Origin: Akkermansia sp.
Lineage (GTDB): Bacteria > Verrucomicrobiota > Verrucomicrobiia > Verrucomicrobiales > Akkermansiaceae
Direction: 5' to 3'
Assembly: GCA_017555025.1 (NCBI GenBank)
Contig: JAFZHC010000006.1
Location: 1-64,000, forward strand
Length of the DNA stretch: 64,000 bases
Shown here piece after piece: positions 7,148 through 14,827 of this stretch. Made by a program: the position numbers and the translations under genes. The notes below the pieces were generated by a model. That model saw only the letters and a list, made by a program, of their open reading frames with translations, ran no database searches and had not been told where the DNA came from. How positions within the stretch are numbered: the first letter of the stretch is position 1; each line of letters starts with the position of its first letter.

Positions 7148-9457
7148 TTACTTTTTCTTGTTGCTCGATTTGTTTTTCTCAATCTGCTCGTGAATCTTAG
7201 TGGCGGCAGTACTGTGGTGAGCTCCGCTGATGCGGGCATTGTTATTCTTGTCTACTGCTACTTGTGCACCTGCGCCGGAGGCAATGTGAGTATTGCGGGC
7301 ATCCTGAAGTGTTACCCGTTTGCCGGTAAGCTTTTTGTCGCCGGTTAAGCCATCAATAGTCAGCAAATCACCCGTAGCTCGCATGATGCGCCCGGAGGAA
7401 TCCTTACCGGCTATGGCTACGTTGCCGGCGGCTGTCGCTATGCGAATGCCGGCTACGGCATCGGTGCTGTCGCTTTCGGGCATCATTTCGACATGAATGG
7501 GGCCGGTACACTGCATGGAGGCCTGGGCGGTCTGAATGGTGCCGCCTGCATCCGTATCCGCCTGCTGCAAACCGGCATAGTTGAACACGAGGTGAGGATA
7601 GCGGCTGATGAGCGGTCGGTTTTTCTCAGCAGGACCGGGGGTCAGGGTAATGTGCAGTTTGCCGTTGGAGGACAAAATTCCGCTTTCTGACTGCATGCGT
7701 GAGCCGGGGCCGAGTTCCAGTTTGCCGGTTTCGCGGGTAAGCGTCATGTAATCGGAGCAGGCCACGGTTGTCTCCGTTTTTTTGCCGGGCAGTGTAGCGT
7801 TTACCCGGTCGCCTCTGAGCGTCAAATCGCCATTGGGAGCGAGATAAAGTGTAGACGTGCCTTCGCCGGCGCTGGCTGCCATTTTGTAGGTGTTGTGCTC
7901 GAGGCGGGTCGTATGTCCTGCTGATGAGGTCATCGTAGCCTCAGCTGTGAGGAAATTCAGATGAGCATCATCGGCCGCGAGTGTAAGCCCGCTTTCCTGA
8001 GCTTTGGCTGAGTAATGCAGCTCAATGCCGCCGGTTGCGCGGATTTCTGCCACATCCTTGTGAGCGGCAATGGCGAGGTTGACCATGCCTGTTTTTTCGC
8101 GATTAGGTATTCCTTCGGCAGAATCCGGCTGAAGGATAATATCAACTTTGCCGCCGGCCTGTATGCTGCTGAGAGCATCGCTCGCAGACAAGCCATTGGG
8201 GAAGGTAATGGTGTGCGTGGCTGCGGTGAAAGTGATAGTGCCGGATGTGCTGAAGGTGCCGTTGATGTTTTCTCCGCTGCGGCCGGAAGTCTGACGGCTA
8301 TAGTTGCCGGTGATATGGGTGCCTTTAAGGGTAATGTCGCCGTTTTGGGCCATGTGCAGCAATTCATCGGTGTGGAGTTGCTGCTCGCCATATACGAGAG
8401 TTGTCGTTTTGCCGGAAATGGTAGTTTCTCCGGTTTTGCCGTCATAAATAAGTTGTTCGCCTTTTATTTCAGCTGCCGGGCGGTCTTGCGTTGCCGGGCG
8501 GGTTACGCGAACATCACCACTTGCCGTAGCGTCGGCAATGCCTGTTACCTTTACATCGGTAAACTGGCGCATGAAGCCGGATTTCTCCTGCTCGGGCTTC
8601 TGAACAGCAAGGGTGAGGGTCATGCTTTGGCTGCCGGAAATAGTCCCTTCTGCGGTGCTGATGGTGGTAGGCCCTTCGAGGTAAAGGCTGTGGTCGGCTG
8701 CACGATAGCAGGCCGTGCCGTTCTCGTTGATGAGGGAACAGGGAGCGCCGTTTTTATCAGTCCATCTGATATCCAGACGGCTGCCCTCTATCAGAACATC
8801 ACCGTTAGTTGCGGCAAGGATACTGGCCGGTGCCGCCTGAGCTGTGGCCAGCGTCAGTTTGTTCTGCGCCTGTGAGAGCCTGAGCTCGGGGCATTGCTCC
8901 CCTTTTGCCTCCAGATAGATGGAGTTGCGATTGGTATCCACCACGGCTATTGTGGCCTTGATGTCGAGGGGGAACTGCTGTTCCTTGGCTGCAGATGCTG
9001 TGTTCTCAGCTGCGGAATGAGGAATGGCTGCTGCGGCACTCAGAGAATCGCCGTTGCTTTTGGGCTTTTTACTGTCTGAGCTGTCCGCTTTTTTGTTCTC
9101 TTCGGTTTTCGGGAAGTAAATGCAGAGATAATCCGTGCAGTGCAGTTGTAGGCGGCTGTCCGCTACTCTTACATTGCCGAGGTAGGCTACTAATGACTGT
9201 GAAGCATCGAAGTACATACCGCCATCGGCTACGGCCACGGTTTCTGCACCTTCGCGCTCAGGCATGGCTGTATCGGGATTTTCGCTCGTGGTCGGCAACT
9301 CCCCGAGCAGGAGGGTAATGGCTTCCTCGGTGCTCTTGCGCTGAAGATTCAGCTCGTTAATTGTCGAGGCGTGTTCTTCCCGCACGGTGGATACGTTATC
9401 TGCCTGAGTAATCAGAGCAGACGTCAAAAGTAGCAGAACAGCTGGCAGCGGTTTCAT
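7148..9457 (-). CDS. Large OstA/LptA-domain periplasmic protein
   Basis: Position between an LptC-like gene and lptB, and repeated OstA-like beta patterns, suggest the periplasmic LPS bridge. At 769 residues it is about four times the length of E. coli LptA. It has a signal peptide (residues 1-19, cleavage near TQA-D). Repeats of the type 'GDVLIEGSRLDIRW', 'SGDVRVTRPA..GEQLIYDGKTGETTISG', and 'GNVAIAG..RATGDLLTIDGLTGDKKLTGKRVTL' fit OstA/LptD-N strands that stack into a beta-jellyroll bridge. A lysine/serine-rich tail ends in KSSNKKK. Overlap with the upstream gene is 4 bases (ATGA). It may be a multi-module LptA or a fusion with another OstA-like protein; the symbol is left empty for that reason. 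Confidence 0.82.
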   Translation of the reverse strand: MKPLPAVLLLLTSALITQADNVSTVREEHASTINELNLQRKSTEEAITLLLGELPTTSENPDTAMPEREGAETVAVADGGMYFDASQSLVAYLGNVRVADSRLQLHCTDYLCIYFPKTEENKKADSSDSKKPKSNGDSLSAAAAIPHSAAENTASAAKEQQFPLDIKATIAVVDTNRNSIYLEAKGEQCPELRLSQAQNKLTLATAQAAPASILAATNGDVLIEGSRLDIRWTDKNGAPCSLINENGTACYRAADHSLYLEGPTTISTAEGTISGSQSMTLTLAVQKPEQEKSGFMRQFTDVKVTGIADATASGDVRVTRPATQDRPAAEIKGEQLIYDGKTGETTISGKTTTLVYGEQQLHTDELLHMAQNGDITLKGTHITGNYSRQTSGRSGENINGTFSTSGTITFTAATHTITFPNGLSASDALSSIQAGGKVDIILQPDSAEGIPNREKTGMVNLAIAAHKDVAEIRATGGIELHYSAKAQESGLTLAADDAHLNFLTAEATMTSSAGHTTRLEHNTYKMAASAGEGTSTLYLAPNGDLTLRGDRVNATLPGKKTETTVACSDYMTLTRETGKLELGPGSRMQSESGILSSNGKLHITLTPGPAEKNRPLISRYPHLVFNYAGLQQADTDAGGTIQTAQASMQCTGPIHVEMMPESDSTDAVAGIRIATAAGNVAIAGKDSSGRIMRATGDLLTIDGLTGDKKLTGKRVTLQDARNTHIASGAGAQVAVDKNNNARISGAHHSTAATKIHEQIEKNKSSNKKK

Positions 9458-9930
9458 TTTGCCTTGGTATTCTTATTGAAAACAGAGCTTTCTATGGTGG
9501 TCTTAACCGGCCCCTTCAATATGCCCTGATTGTTCTTTGTGCTGAAAATGACGCCGGTTCCCTGTGCGGTGAAACGCGGATGCTCCAACCTGGTAGGGGT
9601 GGGGGATTCCACAATCTTAGTACGGAAGCTGTAGCGAGCATCGGGGCAGATAACGGTGGTTGTTTCTGCATTTTCTGCATACAGCTGCGCCTTGATGCCG
9701 GTGAAAGCTACATCGGAGCGCGTGAGAATCTCCATGATGTCTCCCGTGAGCAGGGCAGACACGCGGTGGTTTTCGTAACGAGGCAGGGAAATTCCCTTAA
9801 TCTTACTGCCGGGCGGCAGGAGGCGCAGGCCGGGGAACTCACTAGACGTAATACCGTCTCCCGACAATTGCCCCGGGGCTACCGGGGCAAGCAGGGAGAG
9901 TGCACAAAGGATGGCAAGGCTGTATTTCAT
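9454..9930 (-). CDS. LptC-like exported protein
   Basis: A 158-residue protein with a signal peptide (residues 1-20, cleavage near APG-Q), then about 130 residues of alternating beta pattern, including DIMEILTRSDVAFTGIKAQLY and FRTKIVESPTPTRLEHPRFTAQGTGVIFSTKNNQGILKGPVKTTI. Its position between kdsA and the LptA-like gene, and the 'GTGVIFSTKNNQGILKGPV' ending, fit an LptC/LptA-type OstA fold. It lacks the uncleaved N-terminal anchor of E. coli LptC. One-base TGATG overlap with kdsA and 4-base overlap with the next gene show tight coupling. Confidence 0.65.
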   Translation of the reverse strand: MKYSLAILCALSLLAPVAPGQLSGDGITSSEFPGLRLLPPGSKIKGISLPRYENHRVSALLTGDIMEILTRSDVAFTGIKAQLYAENAETTTVICPDARYSFRTKIVESPTPTRLEHPRFTAQGTGVIFSTKNNQGILKGPVKTTIESSVFNKNTKAK

Positions 9931-10748
9931 CAGGCCATCTGGTCGTATGCCTTGCGTACGAGCTGCATATTGGTCAGGATGCGCTCGAGGTCATCCAGAC
10001 GTACCTGGTTGGGGCCGTCGGACATAGCGTTGTCGGGGTCGCTGTGTACCTCCATGAATACACCGTCGATGCCGGCTGCCATGGCGGCATTGGCCAGCAC
10101 GGGAGCGAGGTCGCGATCACCACCGGTGGCGCCACCCAGACCACCCGGGCGCTGTACGGAGTGAGTGGCGTCAAATACTACGGGACAACCGAACTGGCGC
10201 ATCCAGTACAGGCCACGCATGTCTACCACAAGGTTGTTGTAACCAAAGGTGGTACCACGCTCGCAGAGCATGTATTTGTCGCAACCGAATGCCTGCATTT
10301 TTTCGCAGATGTTCTTGCAGTCCCAAGGGGCAAGGAACTGGCCTTTCTTAATGTTGACGGGGCGGCCGGTCTTGGCGCAAGCCTCAAGAAGGTCACTCTG
10401 GCGGCAGAGGAAAGCGGGAATCTGCAGCAAATCCACATACTGAGCGGCATATTCAGCCTGCTCTTCTGTGTGTACGTCTGTTACCACAGGTACCTGCAGT
10501 TCTTTGCCGATTTCGGAGAGAATGCGGCAACCCTCGGCGATGCCAACACCACGGAAGCTCTTTACGTTAGTGCGGTTAGCCTTGTCGTAAGATGCCTTGA
10601 AGATGAAAGGTACGCCGAGACGGGTGCAGATTTCTTTGATGCTGCGAGCCATCTGCCAAGCAAAATCTTCGTTTTCGAGAGAGCAGGGTCCGAGCATATA
10701 GAAGGGAGCCTTGCCGCCGATTTCTACGTTCTGAATGTTGAAGGACAT
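9930..10748 (-). CDS. kdsA: 3-deoxy-8-phosphooctulonate (Kdo-8-P) synthase
   Basis: Condenses phosphoenolpyruvate and arabinose 5-phosphate to Kdo 8-phosphate, the first committed step to the inner-core sugar of LPS. Family signatures are all present in the 272 residues: GPCSLENEDFA near 17, FKASYDKANRTNVKSFRG near 52, TDVHTEEQAEYAA, QIPAFLCRQSDLL, KKGQFLAPWDCKN, and VVFDATHSVQRPGGLGGATGGDR near 200. The ATG at 10748 gives the usual N-terminus; earlier in-frame codons lie inside the promoter. It heads an operon with the LPS transport genes, so precursor synthesis and export are made together. Confidence 0.96.
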   Translation of the reverse strand: MSFNIQNVEIGGKAPFYMLGPCSLENEDFAWQMARSIKEICTRLGVPFIFKASYDKANRTNVKSFRGVGIAEGCRILSEIGKELQVPVVTDVHTEEQAEYAAQYVDLLQIPAFLCRQSDLLEACAKTGRPVNIKKGQFLAPWDCKNICEKMQAFGCDKYMLCERGTTFGYNNLVVDMRGLYWMRQFGCPVVFDATHSVQRPGGLGGATGGDRDLAPVLANAAMAAGIDGVFMEVHSDPDNAMSDGPNQVRLDDLERILTNMQLVRKAYDQMA

Positions 10749-10776
10749 GAGTAAATATGCGTTAAATGATGTTCGT

Positions 10777-10805
10777 ATTATGCCGTAATTGTTACGCAAA
10801 GTCAA
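10777..10805 (-). promoter_or_regulatory. Promoter of the kdsA-lptB operon
   Basis: Minus strand: TTGACT (10800-10805), 17-base spacer, CATAAT (10777-10782). The leader is about 21 bases with no Shine-Dalgarno sequence. Confidence 0.6.
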
Positions 10806-10860
10806 TGAGATTTCGCGCACAGACGGCGTCTTTCTTCAAAAAGCAATACTTTGAGGGCGG

Positions 10861-11619
10861 TCAGGAGAGTAACAACAGGCGTACCGGGTTGTAGAGCATG
10901 GCTCTGAGCGCTGCCGCTATGCGGTTGGCCTCGTGTTCCGGCAGAGTGGCTGCTACGTAAAAAGTGTAGGCGAGAGTGTTGTTATATTTTTGCTCTCCAC
11001 CGGCGCGGATGCCGTCTTTTTGGGTGTTGCCGCGTGCCAGCATAGCAAAACCGGGGCGATTACCCAGCGGCAGGATATCGGCGACCTGACTGCGCGAGGT
11101 GTGAGCATCGCACACAACGATGTGGGGCGCGAAGTTCTCGGGGACTGCGGTGGGCGTTGCTGTCTCCTTGGCTATGCGGTAGATACTCTTGTGCGCGGCG
11201 TCTCTGATGGCGGTAATTTGCTTACCGTTCTGCTCAAAAAGCAGCACATCGATATTGCCGGATGGCTCCAGCCAGGAGGGGCAGCCGGTGCATGCTTTCA
11301 CAACCGCGCGAATGATGTAGTCAAAAAGGGAATAGCGATTTTCCAGCAGCTTTTCGCATTGTACGGCAATAGGCATGCTGATGGCCGCCAGCGCACTCAT
11401 ATCCACTTCATCATCGTAAACGTAATAGCCATCTTTGGGCGCACGAGTGGGTGGGATGGCAAAATCTGCCAATGTGGTGCAACCTCGCTTTTGCGGGGCG
11501 TTGCCGACCTGCTGCACATCTGCGGCCATGATTCGCCCTCGCGGGCCGGTGCCGCTGAGTGTGGCGGGGTTAATGCCGCGTGAGGCACACAATTTGGCAG
11601 CAAGGGGAGATATGAGCAT
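10861..11619 (-). CDS. Degenerate E2-like acyltransferase with E3-binding domain but no lipoyl domain
   Basis: Residues 1-36 match the peripheral-subunit (E3)-binding domain of 2-oxoacid dehydrogenase E2 proteins (ISPLAAKLCASRGINPATLSGTGPRGRIMAADV). Residues about 65-252 follow the E2 catalytic domain to its usual end, NPVRLLLL. Two parts are missing: there is no lipoyl domain before the E3-binding domain, and the catalytic DHRxxDG near the C-terminus is replaced by ATLPEHE. It therefore should not catalyse acyl transfer. No E1 or E3 gene is near. It could be a structural E2-core protein (as Protein X is in other organisms), a repurposed trimer, or a decaying gene, although the reading frame is intact. 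Confidence 0.72.
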   Translation of the reverse strand: MLISPLAAKLCASRGINPATLSGTGPRGRIMAADVQQVGNAPQKRGCTTLADFAIPPTRAPKDGYYVYDDEVDMSALAAISMPIAVQCEKLLENRYSLFDYIIRAVVKACTGCPSWLEPSGNIDVLLFEQNGKQITAIRDAAHKSIYRIAKETATPTAVPENFAPHIVVCDAHTSRSQVADILPLGNRPGFAMLARGNTQKDGIRAGGEQKYNNTLAYTFYVAATLPEHEANRIAAALRAMLYNPVRLLLLS

Positions 11620-11653
11620 GTCGGTTTAGGTGATAGAGGAGTGATAAAGGTAA

Positions 11654-11679
11654 GACAGCCCCCGTTCCCGGGGGCTGTC
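11654..11679 (-). terminator. Terminator of nagA
   Basis: GACAGCCCCC/GGGGGCTGTC, 10-bp perfect stem (11-bp with the closing G-C), 6-base loop. It is followed in the minus direction by a T-rich TTACCTTTATC. It separates nagA from the E2-like gene. Confidence 0.8.
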
Positions 11680-11691
11680 AATAGGTTAAAC

Positions 11692-12834
11692 TCAGGCTGT
11701 GAAACGTACTTCGCCGTCGATGATGGTCATCACGGTATCGTACTCAGCATCCAGCATGACGAGGTCGGCGGTGTAGCCGGGGGCTACTTTGCCCAGGTCG
11801 TACAGGCCGAGAGACTGAGCGGCATTCCAGGAGGTGGCTTTCACCAGCTCGCTGAGCGGCTTGCCCGTAATCTCCTGAACGTTCTTGAGGCCCTTGGCGA
11901 AACGCAGGGTGGAACCGGCCAGGTTGCCGCTCTCCAGACGAGCTACGCCGCCCTTCACGATAATGGGCAGACCACCCAGCTGGCCGGGGCCATCGGGCAT
12001 CCAAGAGCAGGCCAGAGAGTCGGTAATCATGATGAGCTGCGAGATGTCCTTGTTGGTGAAAGTCAGGTTAAGCATGTCTTCACACAGATGAATCTTGTCG
12101 CAGATAATTTCAATCTTCACATCTTTATCCAGCATGCCGGAGCCAACCAGACCGATTTCGCGGTGGTGCTGGGGGCTCATCTGGTTGCAGAAGTGGGTGA
12201 GGTGCTTCAGGCCGGCTGCTTTGGCCTTCTTAAAGTCAGCGTAGCTGGCAGCAGAGTGGCCGGCAGAGCAGGTGATGCCAATGGCGCTGGCCTTGGCGAT
12301 GAAGTCAACGGCGCCGGGCATCTCGGGTGCCATGGAGATGTAGAGCACGGGGTAAATGTCGTTGAGCATGCTGACTTCTTCGAAATCGGCAGGGCGCACG
12401 AAAGCGGGGTTCTGGGCACCGCACTGGCGAGGGTTAATGTAGGGCCCTTCGAGGTGTACGCCGGGGGTCTTGGCGCCGTTAGGGCTTTCGGCATATTCCT
12501 TGACCACGCGGCATACGTCAGCCAGCGTGTTGGTGCCAAGTGTCAGGGTGGTGGGCAGCCAAGTGGTCACACCTTCCTTCATCTTGCAGTCGGCAATGGT
12601 GCGGATGCTCTCCACCTTGCAGTCGCATGTGTCGCAGCCGCCTGCGCCGTGGGAGTGGATGTCGATGAAACCGGGCATGAGCATGTTGCCGCCGGCATCA
12701 ATGGTCTTGTCTGCTTCAGCGGTCTCGCCGGGCATGAGCACGGCGGCAATCTTTGTGCCGTTGATGAGTACAGACCCTCCCACGATGTCTACGCCGGGGG
12801 AGATGATACGTGCATTTGTGATGAGCGTTTTCAT
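11692..12834 (-). CDS. nagA: N-acetylglucosamine-6-phosphate deacetylase
   Basis: Removes acetate from GlcNAc-6-phosphate, feeding amino sugars from mucin, chitin or recycled peptidoglycan into glycolysis or back to cell-wall synthesis. The 380-residue amidohydrolase has the DIHSHGAGG metal motif (about 59), HLEGPYINP with the metal-binding glutamate (about 128), CSAGHSAASYADF (about 196), THFCNQMSP (about 217) and the catalytic aspartate in MITDSLACSW (about 274). NagB and other nag genes are not in the window. It is monocistronic, with its own promoter and terminator. Confidence 0.96.
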   Translation of the reverse strand: MKTLITNARIISPGVDIVGGSVLINGTKIAAVLMPGETAEADKTIDAGGNMLMPGFIDIHSHGAGGCDTCDCKVESIRTIADCKMKEGVTTWLPTTLTLGTNTLADVCRVVKEYAESPNGAKTPGVHLEGPYINPRQCGAQNPAFVRPADFEEVSMLNDIYPVLYISMAPEMPGAVDFIAKASAIGITCSAGHSAASYADFKKAKAAGLKHLTHFCNQMSPQHHREIGLVGSGMLDKDVKIEIICDKIHLCEDMLNLTFTNKDISQLIMITDSLACSWMPDGPGQLGGLPIIVKGGVARLESGNLAGSTLRFAKGLKNVQEITGKPLSELVKATSWNAAQSLGLYDLGKVAPGYTADLVMLDAEYDTVMTIIDGEVRFTA

Positions 12835-12890
12835 GGTGTGTAGATAGTTCAGATAGGGAGATGGAATGACCTCCCCTGTTTTCTGCTTCT

Positions 12891-12919
12891 ATTCTACCGT
12901 TCGTTCGCTCCGCTGGCAA
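12891..12919 (-). promoter_or_regulatory. Promoter of nagA
   Basis: Minus strand: TTGCCA (12914-12919), 17-base spacer, TAGAAT (12891-12896). The leader is about 50 bases and ends ACACACC-ATG. The remaining bases to the rnd stop at 13048 hold no gene; an imperfect hairpin at about 12961-12989 may end rnd transcripts. Confidence 0.65.
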
Positions 12920-13047
12920 GTGAAAAACGGGTCAGAAGAGTAAAAAAGAAGATTATTGTTGCGCAAATGCCTATTGCAGGCTTGCGCTTTTTGATTTATT
13001 GGTGACTGAAGTGATTGCTTGCTGTAGCCGGGAGGAGGGGCAGCAAA

Positions 13048-14106
13048 TCAGCCCTCCAGCAGCTGGCGTTGCCAGGACATAAGATGTTGCAGGCCGCGCT
13101 CTGCGTCGTTGGCAATGCTTTCGAGTTGGCTGCGAGTGGCAATGAGGCAAGGCTCCAGCCCCAGAGTCTCGGCTAAGGCATTGCGGCGCTTGGACCAATG
13201 CTCCAGCCTTTCTTCAAATTCGGGGTCGGTTTCGTGGCGCGTGCGCTTGGGCGGGTGCGGGTAATCTTCCTCGTCCAGCAGCTGAAAGCGTTCAACAGCC
13301 TTGCGGAATCTGTTGGCGCGGTGGCTATGGAAATAATGGGGCGGGTATACGCTGCGGAATTCCTGCAAGGCATGGCTCCATCGAATAAGCTCATCATTGG
13401 TACAAACCATGAAGGCGGGGCGGTCCCAGCTGGCTGCTTCTTCGTCGCGCCAGTTCCACAGCTCACGCAGAGCTGCCAGTCCGCGGGCTTCGAGATTGCC
13501 GCTGCCTTTAATGCGCCATGGTTCATTGCCGCTGGCCTGATGACGTTCGCGGCCTTTTTGCATTTGCAACCGGCAGCTCTCGATGAACCAGTCGTAGCGC
13601 CCTGCTTTTTTGAGGCGCTCCACTAGGATGTCTGCCATGCCGAGCATATACTTAACATCGCCTTGAGCGTATTCTTTCATCTCATCGCTCATGGGGCGCT
13701 GTCCCCAGTCGGCTTTCTGGTTCTTTTTGCTGAGTGCCACCCCAAAGAAATGCTCTACTAGTGCCGCCAACCCGAATTGCCGGAAGCCCAACAGACGCGC
13801 AGCAATCTGAGTGTCGAGGATGAGGCGGGGAAGGGTGCCGAATGCATTTTGTAGCAAGCTCATGTCATAGTCGGCGCCATGCATCCAGATGTCGGTTCCT
13901 TCCATCCACACAGCAAACAGGCGCAAATCTTCAATCGCAAGAGGGTCAATAATGGCGACGCCTTGTTCATCAGCATACTGTATAAGGCACAGTTTTTCGT
14001 GGTGCCGGTGCATGCTATCGGCTTCCAGGTCGAGTACAGTACGTCCTGCCGGTTGTGCCATGGCTCGGGTTTTCCATTCAAACAGTGCCTGAGAGTCAGT
14101 AATCAT
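13048..14106 (-). CDS. rnd: RNase D (3'-5' exoribonuclease)
   Basis: Trims 3' ends of tRNA and other stable RNAs. DEDD exonuclease motifs are present: Exo I LDLEADSM (about 26-33), LCLIQYAD, Exo II HGADYDMSLLQ (about 77), and Exo III EYAQGDVKYMLGMADIL with tyrosine and aspartate of the DEDDy type (about 165). The C-terminal third is helical and ends in a short HRDC-like region, as in RNase D, giving 352 residues (E. coli has 375). The ATG at 14106 lies 11 bases after the -10 box; an in-frame GTG at 14127 overlaps the promoter spacer and is rejected. Confidence 0.9.
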   Translation of the reverse strand: MITDSQALFEWKTRAMAQPAGRTVLDLEADSMHRHHEKLCLIQYADEQGVAIIDPLAIEDLRLFAVWMEGTDIWMHGADYDMSLLQNAFGTLPRLILDTQIAARLLGFRQFGLAALVEHFFGVALSKKNQKADWGQRPMSDEMKEYAQGDVKYMLGMADILVERLKKAGRYDWFIESCRLQMQKGRERHQASGNEPWRIKGSGNLEARGLAALRELWNWRDEEAASWDRPAFMVCTNDELIRWSHALQEFRSVYPPHYFHSHRANRFRKAVERFQLLDEEDYPHPPKRTRHETDPEFEERLEHWSKRRNALAETLGLEPCLIATRSQLESIANDAERGLQHLMSWQRQLLEG

Positions 14107-14117
14107 GAACGCGCCGC

Positions 14118-14146
14118 ATGCTATCACATTCTAACTCATTTGGCAA
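14118..14146 (-). promoter_or_regulatory. Near-leaderless promoter of rnd
   Basis: Minus strand: TTGCCA (14141-14146), 17-base spacer ending TGA, TAGCAT (14118-14123), then 11 bases to ATG. Predicted leader is 3-5 bases. Confidence 0.6.
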
Positions 14147-14168
14147 GTGTAAAATTTCCACTAAAGAC

Positions 14169-14197
14169 TTGCCTCCTGCAAATGTTTATGCTAGTCT
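14169..14197 (+). promoter_or_regulatory. Leaderless promoter of the gamma-carbonic anhydrase gene
   Basis: TTGCCT (14169-14174), 17-base spacer ending TGC, TAGTCT (14192-14197), 6 bases, ATG. This is the same hexamer and spacing as at the PH-like gene. Confidence 0.7.
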
Positions 14198-14203
14198 CGC
14201 CTC

Positions 14204-14713
14204 ATGGCTATTGAGCAGTTCCGCGGGCAGATGCCTCAAATCAGTAATCCGGCATTTATTGCCGCCAGTGCAGATGTTATCGGTAGGGTAGAGGTGGCAG
14301 CAGATGCCTCTGTATGGTACAATGCCACTATCCGGGGTGATGTTTCTCCCATTTCCATAGGGAGAGGCAGTAATGTGCAGGATAATTGCTGTTTGCATGT
14401 GGATTATGAGCTCGGGTGCCATATCGGGGAGTATGTAACGGTTGGTCATAGTGTAACATTGCATGCCTGTACTGTTGAGGATAAATGCCTGATAGGTATG
14501 GGGGCTGTGGTGCTGGATGGTGTTGTGGTGGGGCACGGTTCCATTGTGGGGGCTCATGCTCTGGTGACCAAAGGTACCATTATTCCGCCTCATAGTCTGG
14601 TGCTTGGTTCGCCTGCTAAGGTGGTAAAACAACTTTCCCCCGAGGTGGAGGAGCAGAATTACCACCACGCGTTCGGTTATATTGAGCTGGCTCGCGAGTT
14701 TTCTGCCCGCTGA
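14204..14713 (+). CDS. Gamma-class carbonic anhydrase-like (YrdA/PaaY family) protein
   Basis: A left-handed beta-helix protein of 169 residues built from hexapeptide repeats from about residue 20 to 135. It contains the family core WYNATIRGDVSPISIGRGSNVQDNCCLHVD, then HIGEYVTVGHSVTLHACTVEDKCLIGMGAVVLDG. The metal-binding histidines are in the expected places (CCLHVD, VTVGHSVTLHAC). Family members bind zinc or iron and may hydrate CO2, though many have no measured activity. A monocistronic gene with a leaderless-type promoter. Confidence 0.9.
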   Translation: MAIEQFRGQMPQISNPAFIAASADVIGRVEVAADASVWYNATIRGDVSPISIGRGSNVQDNCCLHVDYELGCHIGEYVTVGHSVTLHACTVEDKCLIGMGAVVLDGVVVGHGSIVGAHALVTKGTIIPPHSLVLGSPAKVVKQLSPEVEEQNYHHAFGYIELAREFSAR

Positions 14714-14790
14714 ATTGGTTCATGACGCGAAAAGCGGCGCGGTGGGAAAACGAAAATAGATTGCAAGACATAAAAGGATAGTCTCGGTAC

Positions 14791-14818
14791 TTGACTTTCG
14801 TGTGTGCGGGCGTATAAT
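14791..14818 (+). promoter_or_regulatory. Near-leaderless promoter of gcvT-gcvH-gcvP
   Basis: TTGACT (14791-14796), 16-base spacer, TATAAT (14813-14818), 9 bases, ATG at 14828. The leader can be only about 0-3 bases, so there is no room for a glycine riboswitch. Confidence 0.8.
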
Positions 14819-14827
14819 ACCGCTCTC

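Noticed and set aside
11641-12843. 400-codon plus-strand frame opposite nagA
   Set aside because: Complete overlap with nagA, which has all metal-site motifs; antisense product has no recognisable features.
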